From contig JBNPWE010000003.1 in NCBI GenBank assembly GCA_050433985.1, positions 124,001-188,000 of the forward strand: DNA of 64,000 bases, given 5' to 3'. Below the pieces are notes generated by a model. It saw only the letters and a list, made by a program, of their open reading frames with translations. It had not been told where the DNA came from and searched no databases. Below are positions 35,184 through 44,291 of the stretch, in pieces. The position numbers and the translations under genes were made by a program. Position 1 is the stretch's first letter. Every line of letters begins with the position of its first letter. The stretch comes from JACIYW01 sp014359745 (GTDB taxonomy: Bacteria > Pseudomonadota > Alphaproteobacteria > Rhodobacterales > Rhodobacteraceae).

Positions 35184-37100
35184 TCAGTCGCGGGTGTTGA
35201 AATGATCGTGGATCTTCTGGGCGATGGCGGCAGAGATACCTTCGACCGCCTGCAAATCCTTCAGCCCCGCGCGCGTCACCGCCTTGGCCGATCCGAAATG
35301 CGCCAGAAGCGCGCGTTTGCGCGCGGCGCCAACGCCCGGCACCTCGTCAAGGGGTGTGGCGCCAAAGGCCTGCGCGCGTTTGGCGCGGTGGGCGCCGATG
35401 GCGAAGCGGTGCGCCTCGTCGCGCAGGCGCTGGATGAAGTAAAGCACCGGGTCGGTGTGGCGCAGCGCAAAGGGGCGAGCGCCGGGGCGGTGGAATTCCT
35501 CTTTGCCCGCGTCGCGGTCGATGCCCTTGGCCACGCCGACCATGGGGATATCCTCCACGCCCAGATCGGCCATGATCCCCGCCACCGCCGAAACCTGCCC
35601 CGCGCCGCCGTCGATCAGCAGCAGGTCGGGCCAGTTTTCGGTGCTGCGGTCAGGGTCTTCTTTCAGCAGGCGTTCGAAACGGCGGGTCAGCACCTCTTTC
35701 ATCATGCCGAAATCGTCGCCCGGCGTGATGCCGTCGCCCCGGATGGTGAATTTGCGGTACTGGCTTTTGAGAAACCCCTCCGCCCCGGCCACGATCATGC
35801 CGCCCACGGCGTGCGTGCCCTGAATGTGGGAATTGTCGTAAACCTCGATCCGTTTGGGCGGGGCATCAAGGCCGAAAGCCTCGGCCAGGCCGGCAAGCAG
35901 CCGGGTCTGGCTGGCGCTTTCGGCCATGCGGCGCGCCAGGCTTTCGCGGGCGTTGCGCGCGGCGTTTTCCAGCAGGGCGACCTTTTCGCCGCGTTTTGGC
36001 ACGGTGATTTCCACCTTGCGCCCGGCGCGTTGCGACAGAAGATCGACCATCAGATCGGTGTTCTCGATCGGGTGCGACAGCAGGATCAGCCGCGCGGGCG
36101 TCTTGTCATCATAGAACTGGGCCAGAAACGCCTCGAGTATCTCGGCCTCATCGGCGCCGGCGCCGGTGCGGGGATAGTAATCGCGGTTGCCCCAGCTTTG
36201 GTTGGCGCGGATGAAGAACACCTGCACGCAGGCCTGCCCGGCTTCCAGATGCAGGGCGATGATATCGGCCTCGGCGACCGATGCGGGGTTGATGCCCTGC
36301 ACCTGCTGCACCTGCGTCAGCGACCGGATCCGGTCGCGCAGCGCAGCGGCGCGTTCATATTCCATCGCTTCGGAGGCCGCCGCCATGTCGCGCGCAAGAT
36401 CTGCCTGAATGGCGGTGGACCGGCCCGACAGGAACCGTTCGGCATCGTTGACCAGCCGCGCGTAATCCCCGGCGCTGATCTGGCCGGTGCAGGGGGCGGA
36501 ACAGCGCTTGATCTGATACAGCAGGCAGGGGCGCGAGCGGCTGGAAAACACCGCATCGGTGCAGTTGCGCAGCAAGAACACCCGTTGCAGGTGGTTCAGC
36601 GTGCGGTTGACGGCGCTGGCGCTGGCAAACGGGCCGTAATAGCTGCCTTTTTCGGTCTTGCGGCCCCGGTGTTTCTTGATCTGGGGAAAGGCGTGATCCT
36701 TGGCCACAAGGATGTTGGGAAAGGATTTGTCATCGCGCAGCAGCACGTTGTAGCGGGGTTTAAGCTGCTTGATCAGGTTCTGTTCCAGCAGCAGCGCCTC
36801 GGTTTCGGTGCGCGTGGTCAGGAACATCATCGTGGTGGTTTCGGAAATCATCCGCGCGATGCGCGCCGAATGGCCGCTGGGTTTTGCATAATTCGCAACC
36901 CGGCGGCGCAGGTTGCGCGCCTTGCCGACGTAAAGCACCCGCGCCTGATCATCCAGCATCCGGTAAACGCCCGGCGAGCCATCGAGCGAGGCGAGATAGC
37001 CGTGGATCACCCGGTGGCCCCTTGGCGGCGCATCGGGGGGCGGCGCATCGGTGGCATCGACCGGGGCTGGTTCGGGTTGGGTCTCGTCCTGGCTTACCAT
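35184..37100 (-). CDS. uvrC: Excinuclease ABC subunit UvrC
   Basis: A 638-residue nucleotide-excision-repair nuclease: GIY-YIG domain (SPGVYRMLDDQARVLYVGKA parts SPGVYRM and VLYVGKARNLRRRV), Cys-rich linker, UVR motif near residue 210, RNase H-like domain with YDNSHIQGTHAVGGM, LLIDGGAGQ, and C-terminal HhH pair (VPGVGAARKRALL). Head of the uvrC-pgsA-moaD-moaE-epimerase run. Confidence 0.97.
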   Translation of the reverse strand: MVSQDETQPEPAPVDATDAPPPDAPPRGHRVIHGYLASLDGSPGVYRMLDDQARVLYVGKARNLRRRVANYAKPSGHSARIARMISETTTMMFLTTRTETEALLLEQNLIKQLKPRYNVLLRDDKSFPNILVAKDHAFPQIKKHRGRKTEKGSYYGPFASASAVNRTLNHLQRVFLLRNCTDAVFSSRSRPCLLYQIKRCSAPCTGQISAGDYARLVNDAERFLSGRSTAIQADLARDMAAASEAMEYERAAALRDRIRSLTQVQQVQGINPASVAEADIIALHLEAGQACVQVFFIRANQSWGNRDYYPRTGAGADEAEILEAFLAQFYDDKTPARLILLSHPIENTDLMVDLLSQRAGRKVEITVPKRGEKVALLENAARNARESLARRMAESASQTRLLAGLAEAFGLDAPPKRIEVYDNSHIQGTHAVGGMIVAGAEGFLKSQYRKFTIRGDGITPGDDFGMMKEVLTRRFERLLKEDPDRSTENWPDLLLIDGGAGQVSAVAGIMADLGVEDIPMVGVAKGIDRDAGKEEFHRPGARPFALRHTDPVLYFIQRLRDEAHRFAIGAHRAKRAQAFGATPLDEVPGVGAARKRALLAHFGSAKAVTRAGLKDLQAVEGISAAIAQKIHDHFNTRD

Positions 37101-37422
37101 CTGGTCAACGTTCGATCCTGTGACCGGTCCTGCGGTCGATTCTGTGATGTTGCTGCAACCTTACGACCAATATGACAAGCAAAATTCCGTCCACGGTTTC
37201 TGTGGATAAGTTTGTTGGCAACTTTGGGGCATGCGGATTTTTCCCTTGTTTTTCGCCCGGTTCATCGGTCTGCCCAATTTTTGGGCGTCAGTTTAAGGCA
37301 TTGTAAAATAACATAATATTTTACGACGTCGCGCAAATGTCTGAAAACATTGACAATTTAGTAACACGTTTGTAACGTCTGGGCTCGTGGTGGACAAGTC
37401 AAGAACACGGGCCGTAAAGACC
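37101..37422. other. AT-rich intergenic region upstream of uvrC
   Basis: About 320 bases without a gene. Contains a perfect DnaA box (TGTGGATAA, 37201-37209), hairpin GCCCAA-TTT-TTGGGC (37272-37286), a 22-bp AT-rich palindrome (37303-37324) and a TTGACA hexamer at 37350. Much lower in GC than its surroundings. Confidence 0.6.
37303..37324. repeat. AT-rich inverted repeat GTAAAATA-N6-TATTTTAC
   Basis: Perfect eight-base arms with ACATAA spacer. It stands out in a high-GC genome and may be an operator or an architectural protein site for the uvrC promoter region. Confidence 0.7.
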
Positions 37423-38202
37423 TTATTCCAGACCCACGATATCGGCGGTGCGCCAGGCCAGATGCTGGCCACCATCCACGCAGATCAATTCACCGCTGAC
37501 CGATGGCGCATCCAGAAAAAATCCAAGCGCCGCGCATATTTCATCGGCATTGGCGCCGCGCCCCAGAACGCATTTGGCGCGCTGCGCGGCGAAATGCGCA
37601 TCGCTTTGACGGCTGCCTTGCAGGGTGGGGCCGGGGCCGATGGCGTTGACGCGGATATCGGGGGCAAGCGCCTGCGCGGCGGTGCGGGTAAAGGCCCAGA
37701 GGCCCATCTTGGCGATTGTATAGCTCATGAATTCCGGGGTCAGTTTGCGCACGCGCTGATCGATCATGTTCACGACCAGCCCGCCCGCCACCGGCTCGCC
37801 CCGCGCATCGCATCCGGCGCGGGGGGATTGCGCGGCAAAGGCCTGGGTCAGGACCACGGGCGCGCGCAGGTTCGATTCGATGTGCCTGTCCCAGCTTTGC
37901 CGCGTCAGGGTGCCGATGCCGTCATGTTCAAAGATCGAGGCATTGTTGACCAGCACATCCAGCGGCCCGCCCAGCGCATCGGCGGCGCGCGCGATCAGGG
38001 TTTCGGTCTGATCCTCGATCAGAAGATCGGCGCGCAGGGCGGTGGCGCTGCGGCCCATGGCCGCGATCCGGGCCACCACATCGGCGGCGTCACCCTGCGA
38101 GGTGGCGTAATGCACCGCCACATCATGGCCCCGCGCCGCCAGATACAGCGCCATCGCGCGCCCCAGCCGTTTGCCCGCCCCGGTGACCAGTGCCCGCGCC
38201 AT
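37423..38202 (-). CDS. SDR family oxidoreductase, FolM/pteridine-reductase-like
   Basis: A 259-residue SDR: VTGAGKRLGRAMALYLA (arginine-rich TGxxxRxG typical of FolM/PTR1), VNNASIFEHD, active-site SYTIAKMGL and PGPTLQGSRQ. FolM-type enzymes reduce dihydrofolate/dihydromonapterin with NADPH; the specific substrate is inferred from the N-terminal motif. Start at ATG 38202 after the exchanger gene. Confidence 0.8.
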   Translation of the reverse strand: MARALVTGAGKRLGRAMALYLAARGHDVAVHYATSQGDAADVVARIAAMGRSATALRADLLIEDQTETLIARAADALGGPLDVLVNNASIFEHDGIGTLTRQSWDRHIESNLRAPVVLTQAFAAQSPRAGCDARGEPVAGGLVVNMIDQRVRKLTPEFMSYTIAKMGLWAFTRTAAQALAPDIRVNAIGPGPTLQGSRQSDAHFAAQRAKCVLGRGANADEICAALGFFLDAPSVSGELICVDGGQHLAWRTADIVGLE

Positions 38203-38216
38203 GCCCTTCCCCCGTT

Positions 38217-39200
38217 TCAGCCCATCAATACCGCGACATAGGCCGCATAACAGCCAATCAAGACCACGCCCCAGCCGCGGGTGATCGCCCAGCCCCTGTA
38301 TATGAACGGCGCCATCGCGACCGCAGCCGCCAGCATCACCCACAGATCCATGTGCAGCATCGCCGGGGTGAAGGGCAGCGGGCCGATCAGCGCCGTGACC
38401 CCAAGGATGCCCAGCAGGTTGAACATGTTCGACCCGATGACATTGCCCACCGCCATCCCCGCCTCGCGGCGAAAGGCGGCGGCGGTGGTGGCGGCGAGTT
38501 CGGGCAGCGACGTGCCGACGGCCACCAGCGTCAGGCCGATGACCTCTTCGCTCATGCCAAAGGTGCGGGCGATACTTGCCGCGCCGTCCACCAGGAAATC
38601 GGCGCCCAGCGGCAGGCCGACCAGCCCGATCAGGATGAAAACCGCGATCTTCCAGGATGGCATCGAAAGGTCGGCGCCTTCCAGATCGGCGACCTCGCCC
38701 CCCGCCGCCGCCTGTAGCGCGGCCGCTTTCGCGGCGCGCGCATCGCGGCGGTGGTTGCGGGCATGGTGGAAATTGTCGGAAAGCATCAGCGCAAGACCGC
38801 CCAGCAGGATCAGCCCGTGCCACCAGATCAGCGGGCCGAACCAGGCCAGCACGATGAACAGTACCGACGCCGCGATCATCATCAGATAGCTTTTCTGACA
38901 GTTCGCATCGCGTATGTGGATCGCCGAAATCAGCGCCGGAATGCCCATCACCAGCAGGATATTGGCGATGTTCGACCCCACCACATTGCCCAGCGCGATG
39001 CCGGGCGCGCCCAGCAGCACCGCCTGCACCGACACCAGCAATTCGGGGGCAGAGGTGCCAAAGGCCACCACCGTCAGCCCCACGATCAGCGGCGGTATCC
39101 CCAACCGCAGGCTCAGGTTGACCGCGCCGCGCACCAGCGTATCGCCGGTAAACACCAAAAGCAGCAGGCCGACGGCCACAAGTCCAAAGTCATGAAGCAC
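38217..39200 (-). CDS. Calcium/sodium antiporter (CaCA family)
   Basis: A 327-residue membrane protein with the two alpha-repeats of the family: AFGTSAPELLVS...GNVVGSNIANILLV near residues 46-85 and AVGTSLPELAATT...GNVIGSNMFNLLGI near 225-265. About ten helices and a charged central loop (HHARNHRRDARAAKAA). YrbG-like; exchanges cations across the inner membrane. Confidence 0.93.
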   Translation of the reverse strand: MLHDFGLVAVGLLLLVFTGDTLVRGAVNLSLRLGIPPLIVGLTVVAFGTSAPELLVSVQAVLLGAPGIALGNVVGSNIANILLVMGIPALISAIHIRDANCQKSYLMMIAASVLFIVLAWFGPLIWWHGLILLGGLALMLSDNFHHARNHRRDARAAKAAALQAAAGGEVADLEGADLSMPSWKIAVFILIGLVGLPLGADFLVDGAASIARTFGMSEEVIGLTLVAVGTSLPELAATTAAAFRREAGMAVGNVIGSNMFNLLGILGVTALIGPLPFTPAMLHMDLWVMLAAAVAMAPFIYRGWAITRGWGVVLIGCYAAYVAVLMG

Positions 39201-39203
39201 GGA

Positions 39204-39410
39204 TCACGTCTTTCCATTGCGGGGCTGTTGGCAGGGGCAGGGGCCCTTGCCGATGATGTGTCGCCCGCAGGTGCTGCACTTTGCGGGCCGTGCGATGCGG
39301 GCTGCGCCGCGCCGCGCGCCCTTTCCCAAAGGATTGCCGGGCAGGCGCAGCTTGCCGAACATCGCCAGCACCACCATGCCGATCAGAAAGAAGGTGATGA
39401 CCTTTACCAT
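39204..39410 (-). CDS. Small protein with N-terminal membrane helix and Cys-rich C-terminus
   Basis: 68 residues: helix VKVITFFLIGMVVLAMFG, a basic linker (LGKGARRGAARIARP), then KCSTCGRHIIGKGPCPCQ, four cysteines plus a histidine that could form a small zinc site. Three bases upstream of the exchanger gene and four downstream of the S49 peptidase gene, so co-transcribed with both. Function unknown. Confidence 0.75.
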   Translation of the reverse strand: MVKVITFFLIGMVVLAMFGKLRLPGNPLGKGARRGAARIARPAKCSTCGRHIIGKGPCPCQQPRNGKT

Positions 39411-39414
39411 CCGG

Positions 39415-40212
39415 TCACAACCCGTAGCGGGCGCGCAACGCCCGTTCCCCGGCCGCGTCAACCGCCCCTGTCAGCGCCTCGGCCGCCAGCCGTTGAAACA
39501 GCGACCGGCGCGGGCCATAGGCGACCAAGCGCACCTTGTCGCCGTAAATTTCCTTGAGCCGGGGCACCGCGTGGCCCACCCCATCGGCCAGCCCCACATC
39601 CACCGCGCCCTGTCCCAACCAGATATCGCCGTTGAACAGATCCCGGTCGGCGGCCAGCCGGGTGCCGCGCCGCGCCTTCACCTGATCGATGAACACCCGG
39701 TGCATCGGTTCGATCAGCGCGTCAAGGCGGGCCACATCCTCGGGGCGTTCGGGGCGGAAGGGGTCAAGAAAGCTTTTCGAGGTGCCGGCCGTGTGTACCC
39801 GGCGTTCGATGCCATGCCGCGCGATCAGTTCGTGAAAGCCAAAGCCCGCCGCGATCACCCCGATCGATCCGACCACCGACACCGGATCGACCCATATGTC
39901 ATCCGCCGCCGTCGCCAGCCAATACCCGCCCGAGGCGGCCACATCCTCGACAAAGGCGTGGACCGGCAGCTTGTGCTGATCCGCAAGCCTGCGGATGCGT
40001 GCCGCGATCAGCGAGGATTGCACCGGCGATCCGCCGGGGGAATTGAGGATCAGCGCCACCGCCCGCGGCCTGCCGCGCCGGAACGCGCGTTCCACAAGCG
40101 GGGCCAGCGCCGCATCCGACAGCGTGCCGCGCGGCCCCGCGGCGATCATGCCCGACAGGCGCAGAACGGACACAAGCGGCGGTTTGGGCAGAAAGGGGAT
40201 CAGATGGCGCAT
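39415..40212 (-). CDS. S49 family peptidase (SppA/SohB-like)
   Basis: About 265 residues from MRHLIPFLPKPPLVSVLRL. Motifs: ALILNSPGGSPVQSSLIA (oxyanion region), ASGGYWLATAADDI, and the nucleophile region VSVVGSIGVIAAG with the catalytic Ser. The general base Lys is expected near HTAGTSKSFLDPF. No strong signal peptide is obvious at the chosen start; longer frame to 40296 is possible. Likely membrane-associated degradation of signal peptides or membrane proteins. Confidence 0.88.
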   Translation of the reverse strand: MRHLIPFLPKPPLVSVLRLSGMIAAGPRGTLSDAALAPLVERAFRRGRPRAVALILNSPGGSPVQSSLIAARIRRLADQHKLPVHAFVEDVAASGGYWLATAADDIWVDPVSVVGSIGVIAAGFGFHELIARHGIERRVHTAGTSKSFLDPFRPERPEDVARLDALIEPMHRVFIDQVKARRGTRLAADRDLFNGDIWLGQGAVDVGLADGVGHAVPRLKEIYGDKVRLVAYGPRRSLFQRLAAEALTGAVDAAGERALRARYGL

Positions 40213-40317
40213 GCGCCCGATGTAGAGTGCCCGGTGCCCGCCAACAAGGCGCAGGCGGCGTTTCCCACCGGAATATGTGGCGCGAAAACCCCGCAACGCC
40301 CCAACGGTTCGCGGCGA

Positions 40318-40653
40318 TCAGATGTCGGTCTGGGCGCCGTTCGGGTGTTCGGGCGCCGTTTCGGGGGTTTCGGGGTGTTTGCGGCGGATCAGGATATCAC
40401 CGTTCGGCAGCACCTCTGGCATCTCATAGGCGTTGAGGTCGTCGATGGCCGCGCCAAGATCGCGCAGCGCCGGTTGCATCTGATCCAGGAGCCCCCGCAA
40501 CATCAGGCGCGTACCCTCTTGCAACAGGCCAAAGCCCTGTTCGACCTGGTTCTCGGGTGCGGGAGCGCTATCGGGTGACGGCCCCTCCTGCGCGGCCAGC
40601 GGCGCGGCAACAAGCGCAAGACAGAGCGCGGCAAAGGGCAATGGGCGTTTCAT
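40318..40653 (-). CDS. Exported protein of unknown function
   Basis: 111 residues starting MKRPLPFAALCLALVAAPLAAQ, a clear Sec signal peptide cleaved after AAQ or ALA-like site. The mature part has one amphipathic segment (EQGFGLLQEGTRLMLRGLLDQMQPALRDLG), a short PNGDILIRRK strand, and a Pro/Glu-rich tail. A similar small exported protein occurs in many Rhodobacteraceae; role unknown. Confidence 0.75.
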   Translation of the reverse strand: MKRPLPFAALCLALVAAPLAAQEGPSPDSAPAPENQVEQGFGLLQEGTRLMLRGLLDQMQPALRDLGAAIDDLNAYEMPEVLPNGDILIRRKHPETPETAPEHPNGAQTDI

Positions 40654-40755
40654 GCCTACAATATAGGGGCGGGGGCGGGGCACGGAAAGGGCCTGTGGCG
40701 GATTGCCGTCCGTCGGTTCACCCCCCTGACCGGCGCGCGCGTGGCGGGCGCGGGT

Positions 40756-40778
40756 GATGCGTATTTAGTCCAAGATGA
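40756..40778 (+). repeat. GAGTATTT intergenic element (GCGTATTT variant), CCAAGATGAA subtype
   Basis: GATGCGTATTT followed by AGTCCAAGATGAA, preceded by CCTGACCGGCGCGCGCGTGG and CGGGCG, the same GC-rich 5' module seen near 49500 and 56220. Confidence 0.8.
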
Positions 40779-40821
40779 AATGAAATGGCGTTTTCTTGTC
40801 TGCTGGCACTGCGGGTCTGAT

Positions 40822-41841
40822 CTAGATATCAAGATCGACGCTGACCGGGAAATGATCCGACGCAACCAAGAGCGCCATGTGCAGATCCGCGTCGGCCCGG
40901 CAGGCCGGATCGTCGAACGGATGCCAGATGCGCCAGACCGGCGCGCGCGCGCACAGATCCGATGACAGCAGAACATAATCGACCAGCGCCGACAGCGGCG
41001 GCCCGCCGTCGCTGTCGGGAAATCGGGCGGTTGCGGGCGGCGCGTGGCCGTCCCCGGCAAAGGCCCGGCGCGCGTTTGGATCGTGCAGACGGGCGCCGGG
41101 CGGCGCATCGACGCCCATCACGATTTCCACGCCGGTGCGGGGAAACAGTTGCTCGAATTCGTCAAGGCCCGGCCCGTCGTTCAGATCACCCAGCACGATC
41201 AGCGGATCGCCCGCGGCCAGATGCGCCTCGATCCGGGCGCGCAGCCACAGGCATTGCGCATATTGCGTGCGCCGGTTCGCGATGCCCCGGCGCAGCGCCT
41301 CGGCAGGGGTGCGCCCGCCGTTCGGCGCCTTGGATTTCGCGTGCACGCCGATCATGCGAAACCTGGTGCCACCGGCGGTTTCGGCCTGCAGTTCCAGCGG
41401 CGGCTTGGAAAAGCGGATGCGGTCGGGGCTGCCATCAAGATCAAGGTCGATCTGGAAAACCCCGTCGAACCGGGGGGCAGCCTGCGGATCGTCACGGCCC
41501 TGCGGATCGTGGAGGACACGCAGCACGGCGGGATCGTAAAGCAGCGCGATTTCCTGCTGGGTTTCGCTGGCAAAGCCGATCAGCGCCCGATCGCAGCGCA
41601 GATCGAAACGCCGCGCAAAACCTTCCAGCGCGCGGGTGGTGGAGCGGCGGCTGCCCTGATCGGGGGCCTCTATCACCAGTACCGCATCGGCATCGATAGC
41701 ACGAAACACATGGCCAAGCGCCGCGATCTGATCACCGCGCGCGATGCCCCAGCGCCCCGAAGGGCCGTCGTCGTCGATCAGCCGGTCGTGCCGGTCAAAA
41801 AGACTGGTGAACCATTCGACGTTATAGGTTGCGATGCGCAT
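40822..41841 (-). CDS. Endonuclease/exonuclease/phosphatase family protein
   Basis: A 339-residue DNase I-fold protein: MRIATYNVEWF start with metal-binding Asn, VLVIEAPD (Glu), VLGDLNDGPG (D-x-N), SALVDYVLLSSD and the terminal SDHFPV with the catalytic Asp-His. It hydrolyses a phosphodiester or phosphomonoester; substrate not predictable. No signal peptide. The open frame upstream of ATG 41841 has no homology. Confidence 0.88.
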   Translation of the reverse strand: MRIATYNVEWFTSLFDRHDRLIDDDGPSGRWGIARGDQIAALGHVFRAIDADAVLVIEAPDQGSRRSTTRALEGFARRFDLRCDRALIGFASETQQEIALLYDPAVLRVLHDPQGRDDPQAAPRFDGVFQIDLDLDGSPDRIRFSKPPLELQAETAGGTRFRMIGVHAKSKAPNGGRTPAEALRRGIANRRTQYAQCLWLRARIEAHLAAGDPLIVLGDLNDGPGLDEFEQLFPRTGVEIVMGVDAPPGARLHDPNARRAFAGDGHAPPATARFPDSDGGPPLSALVDYVLLSSDLCARAPVWRIWHPFDDPACRADADLHMALLVASDHFPVSVDLDI

Positions 41842-41882
41842 CCCGTCCCCCCTCGCACCGGATGAGCCCCGGCGTGGCCCGG

Positions 41883-42566
41883 TCAGGCCGCCTGACCCCG
41901 GCTGATCTCTTCCCAGGCGCGGTTGATGTCGCGCAGGCGGGATTCGGCCATTTTCACCGCCTCGGCGGGCACGCCGCGCGCCAGCATCCTGTCGGGATGG
42001 CTTTGCATGACCGCCTGCCGCCAGGCGCGCCGCGCCTCTTCCAGCGGGGTGCCGGGGGCGATGCCCAGCACTTCCCAGGGGTCGCGCCCGGCATCGGGCA
42101 CGAACCGGGCGCGCAGGCTGCGAAAGCATGGCTGCCCCAGTTCGAAAATCGCCGCCACCTTTGCCAGAAACGCATCTTCGGCCGCGTCATAGATGCCATC
42201 GGCCAGCGCGATGTGAAACAGCCCCTCCATCAGGTCGATCAGCACCTGTTCATCGTCGCGGAACATGGCGGCGATCTTGCGGGCATACAGATCGAACCCC
42301 GCCACATCCTGCCGCGCCAGGTTGAAGACGCGCGCGGCGTTGGCCTCTTCGTGGGGGGGGATCGTGAACACCTCGCGAAAGGCGGCCACCTCGTCGCGGG
42401 TGACCTGCCCGTCGGCCTTGGCCAGCTTCGCGCCCAGCGCGATCACCGCGATGGCGAAGGCAACCGAGCGTTGGGGCGGGGTGCGCAGGCGATCAAGCGC
42501 CTCGGCCAGGCCTTCGCCCTTGGCGAGGGCGGATATGGCGTCTGATATGCGGGCCCAAAGTGACAT
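41883..42566 (-). CDS. DjlA-like TerB/J-domain protein
   Basis: 227 residues: a TerB/tellurite-resistance-like helical domain (ALGAKLAKADGQVTRDEVAAF, FHIALADGIYDAAEDAFL) followed by a C-terminal J domain (WEVLGIAPGTPLEEARRAWR, with HPD in QSHPDRM near residue 190). J domains stimulate DnaK. Unlike E. coli DjlA it lacks an N-terminal membrane helix. Confidence 0.9.
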   Translation of the reverse strand: MSLWARISDAISALAKGEGLAEALDRLRTPPQRSVAFAIAVIALGAKLAKADGQVTRDEVAAFREVFTIPPHEEANAARVFNLARQDVAGFDLYARKIAAMFRDDEQVLIDLMEGLFHIALADGIYDAAEDAFLAKVAAIFELGQPCFRSLRARFVPDAGRDPWEVLGIAPGTPLEEARRAWRQAVMQSHPDRMLARGVPAEAVKMAESRLRDINRAWEEISRGQAA

Positions 42567-42740
42567 GGCGGCAATTTAGACCCGTTTGCGCGCCAAGGCC
42601 AAGCGGATCGCGGCCAATTATCCACATTCCCGGCAGGTTGCGCGAAAATGTCGCCAGGCCCGTGCGGCGCGGTCGGCGGCTGACTGCGTAAACGGCAGCG
42701 CCGCACCGCCATCGGCTTTCCTTCTGCCCCTCCCTTTGCA

Positions 42741-42761
42741 CATCCTCTCGAAAAAATACTC
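42741..42761 (-). repeat. GAGTATTT intergenic element, TTTTCGAGAGGATG subtype
   Basis: Between the malonyl-CoA decarboxylase and DjlA-like genes. Preceded on the plus strand by CCTTTGCA exactly as the copy at 31618, so these two are the most similar pair. Confidence 0.85.
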
Positions 42762-42834
42762 AAATCCCACGCCCGCCGTGCACGCGCCGCGAGAGGCTTT
42801 GACCCCGACGGGCTGACACCCGCGCTGACCGGCC

Positions 42835-44142
42835 TCAGCCGCCATCCTTGTCGGCCGCCTTGCTGGCGGGCGCTTTCTGGGCGTCGCGGCGGCGCGCCTC
42901 GGTGGCCAGCGCCCGCACCTCGGAAGATGCAGCGATGCTGCCCTTGGTGATGAAGGCTTCCAGATTGCGGGAAATCCTGGGCAGGTTGTAAAGATAATTC
43001 ACCATCGCGCCGCCCGATTGCGCCAACCCGTTCTCCGACAGATCGGCGCCGCTGTGCACCGCGTGGATCTGCGCGCCGTTGCCAAGGTGGAACCGGGCCA
43101 CCGGGTCGGCGGGGCTGCCATCGCCGCGCCGCGCCTCCAGCAGGTAAAGCGCGGCCATTTGCTGGAACAGCTGCGGCTGATCGTCGGGAACCACCCGTCC
43201 GGTCTGATCCAACCAGCGCCGCAGCCCCGGTATCGGCGACAGGGTGACAAAGGTCTTCAGCCCCGGCAGATCGCGCGACAGATCCTCGACCACCTGCTTG
43301 ATCAGCGAATTGCCAAAGGAAATCCCCTTCAGCCCGTCCTGACAGTTGGAAATGGAATAGAACACCGCCGTGTCGGCCTCATCGGCGGCAATGGCGGCGC
43401 GGTCTTCGGCCAGAAGCCCGCCGATACTGCCCGGAATGCCCCGCGTCAGCGCCACCTCGACGAATATCAGCGGCTCGCGCGGCAGCGCCGGATGGAAAAA
43501 CCCGAAACAGCGCCGGTCGGCGGGTTGCAGGCGGCGGCGCAGATCGTCCCAACTGGCGATCTGGTGCACCGCCTCATAGGCGATGATCTTTTCCAGCACT
43601 TCGGCCGAGGTGCCCCAGTCGATGGATTGCAGAATCAGAAACCCGCGGTTGAACCACGACATCAACAGATGCCGCAGATCGGCGTCCACCCGGCGCAGGT
43701 CATGGTTCTGGCGACTCGCGGCCAGCAGATCGCGGCGCATGTCCACGATGCGGGCGGTGCCGCCCGGCGCGGTGTTCAGGCGCCGGAACAGATCCTGTCG
43801 CGGCGGTTCCGCCGCCGCGATCAGCGCGGCCAGGGTTTCGGTGGTGTTCTCTGCCTCATGCGCGTCCAGCGCGGCGCGCAGCGGTGCCGGGTCCAGATCG
43901 AATTCCGTGGCCAGCAAGCCGAAAAATGCAACGCGATCATCCTGGGGCGCGGCAAGATACCCGTTCAGGATCTGCGCGGCCAGCACCATCCCCGATGGCT
44001 CTCCCTCGGTCGTCAGCAGCTTGCGGCACAGCGCGATCAGGTCATCCGGGTTTGTCGCGCCTTGCGACGGCCGCTCCAGAAAAGACGCGCCGTGCCTGAC
44101 CAGCGACGACAGCATTTCGTTCAGCCGATAAAGTTGTGACAT
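42835..44142 (-). CDS. Malonyl-CoA decarboxylase
   Basis: About 435 residues starting MSQLYRLNEMLSSLVRHG: an N-terminal helical domain then the GNAT-like catalytic domain with CFGFFHPALPREPLIFVEVAL, FYSISNCQDGLKGISFGN, and FVTLSPIPGLRRWL. These match malonyl-CoA decarboxylase (MatA/MCD), which converts malonyl-CoA to acetyl-CoA. The catalytic Ser/His region FHLGNGAQIHAVHSGAD is present. Divergent from the FAH gene. Confidence 0.93.
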   Translation of the reverse strand: MSQLYRLNEMLSSLVRHGASFLERPSQGATNPDDLIALCRKLLTTEGEPSGMVLAAQILNGYLAAPQDDRVAFFGLLATEFDLDPAPLRAALDAHEAENTTETLAALIAAAEPPRQDLFRRLNTAPGGTARIVDMRRDLLAASRQNHDLRRVDADLRHLLMSWFNRGFLILQSIDWGTSAEVLEKIIAYEAVHQIASWDDLRRRLQPADRRCFGFFHPALPREPLIFVEVALTRGIPGSIGGLLAEDRAAIAADEADTAVFYSISNCQDGLKGISFGNSLIKQVVEDLSRDLPGLKTFVTLSPIPGLRRWLDQTGRVVPDDQPQLFQQMAALYLLEARRGDGSPADPVARFHLGNGAQIHAVHSGADLSENGLAQSGGAMVNYLYNLPRISRNLEAFITKGSIAASSEVRALATEARRRDAQKAPASKAADKDGG

Positions 44143-44291
44143 CGCGACACCTGTTTGTCTGGCGTTCCCCGCCACGGTAAATTCGCACGGATACCGCGAC
44201 AAGCAAATACCGCGACAAGCAAATATCGCGTTAATTGACTCACCATCCGCCGCTGCCTACAGATTGATCCAGGCGAGGGAAAGGAAACCAT

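Noticed and set aside
34323..37175. 950-codon plus-strand open frame opposite uvrC, pgsA
   Set aside because: Runs across several certain minus-strand genes and intergenic DNA, with no domain signature; a codon-bias shadow.
37101..37422. Replication origin because of a DnaA box and AT-rich DNA
   Set aside because: Only one perfect DnaA box, no cluster, and no dnaA, dnaN, hemE or parAB nearby.
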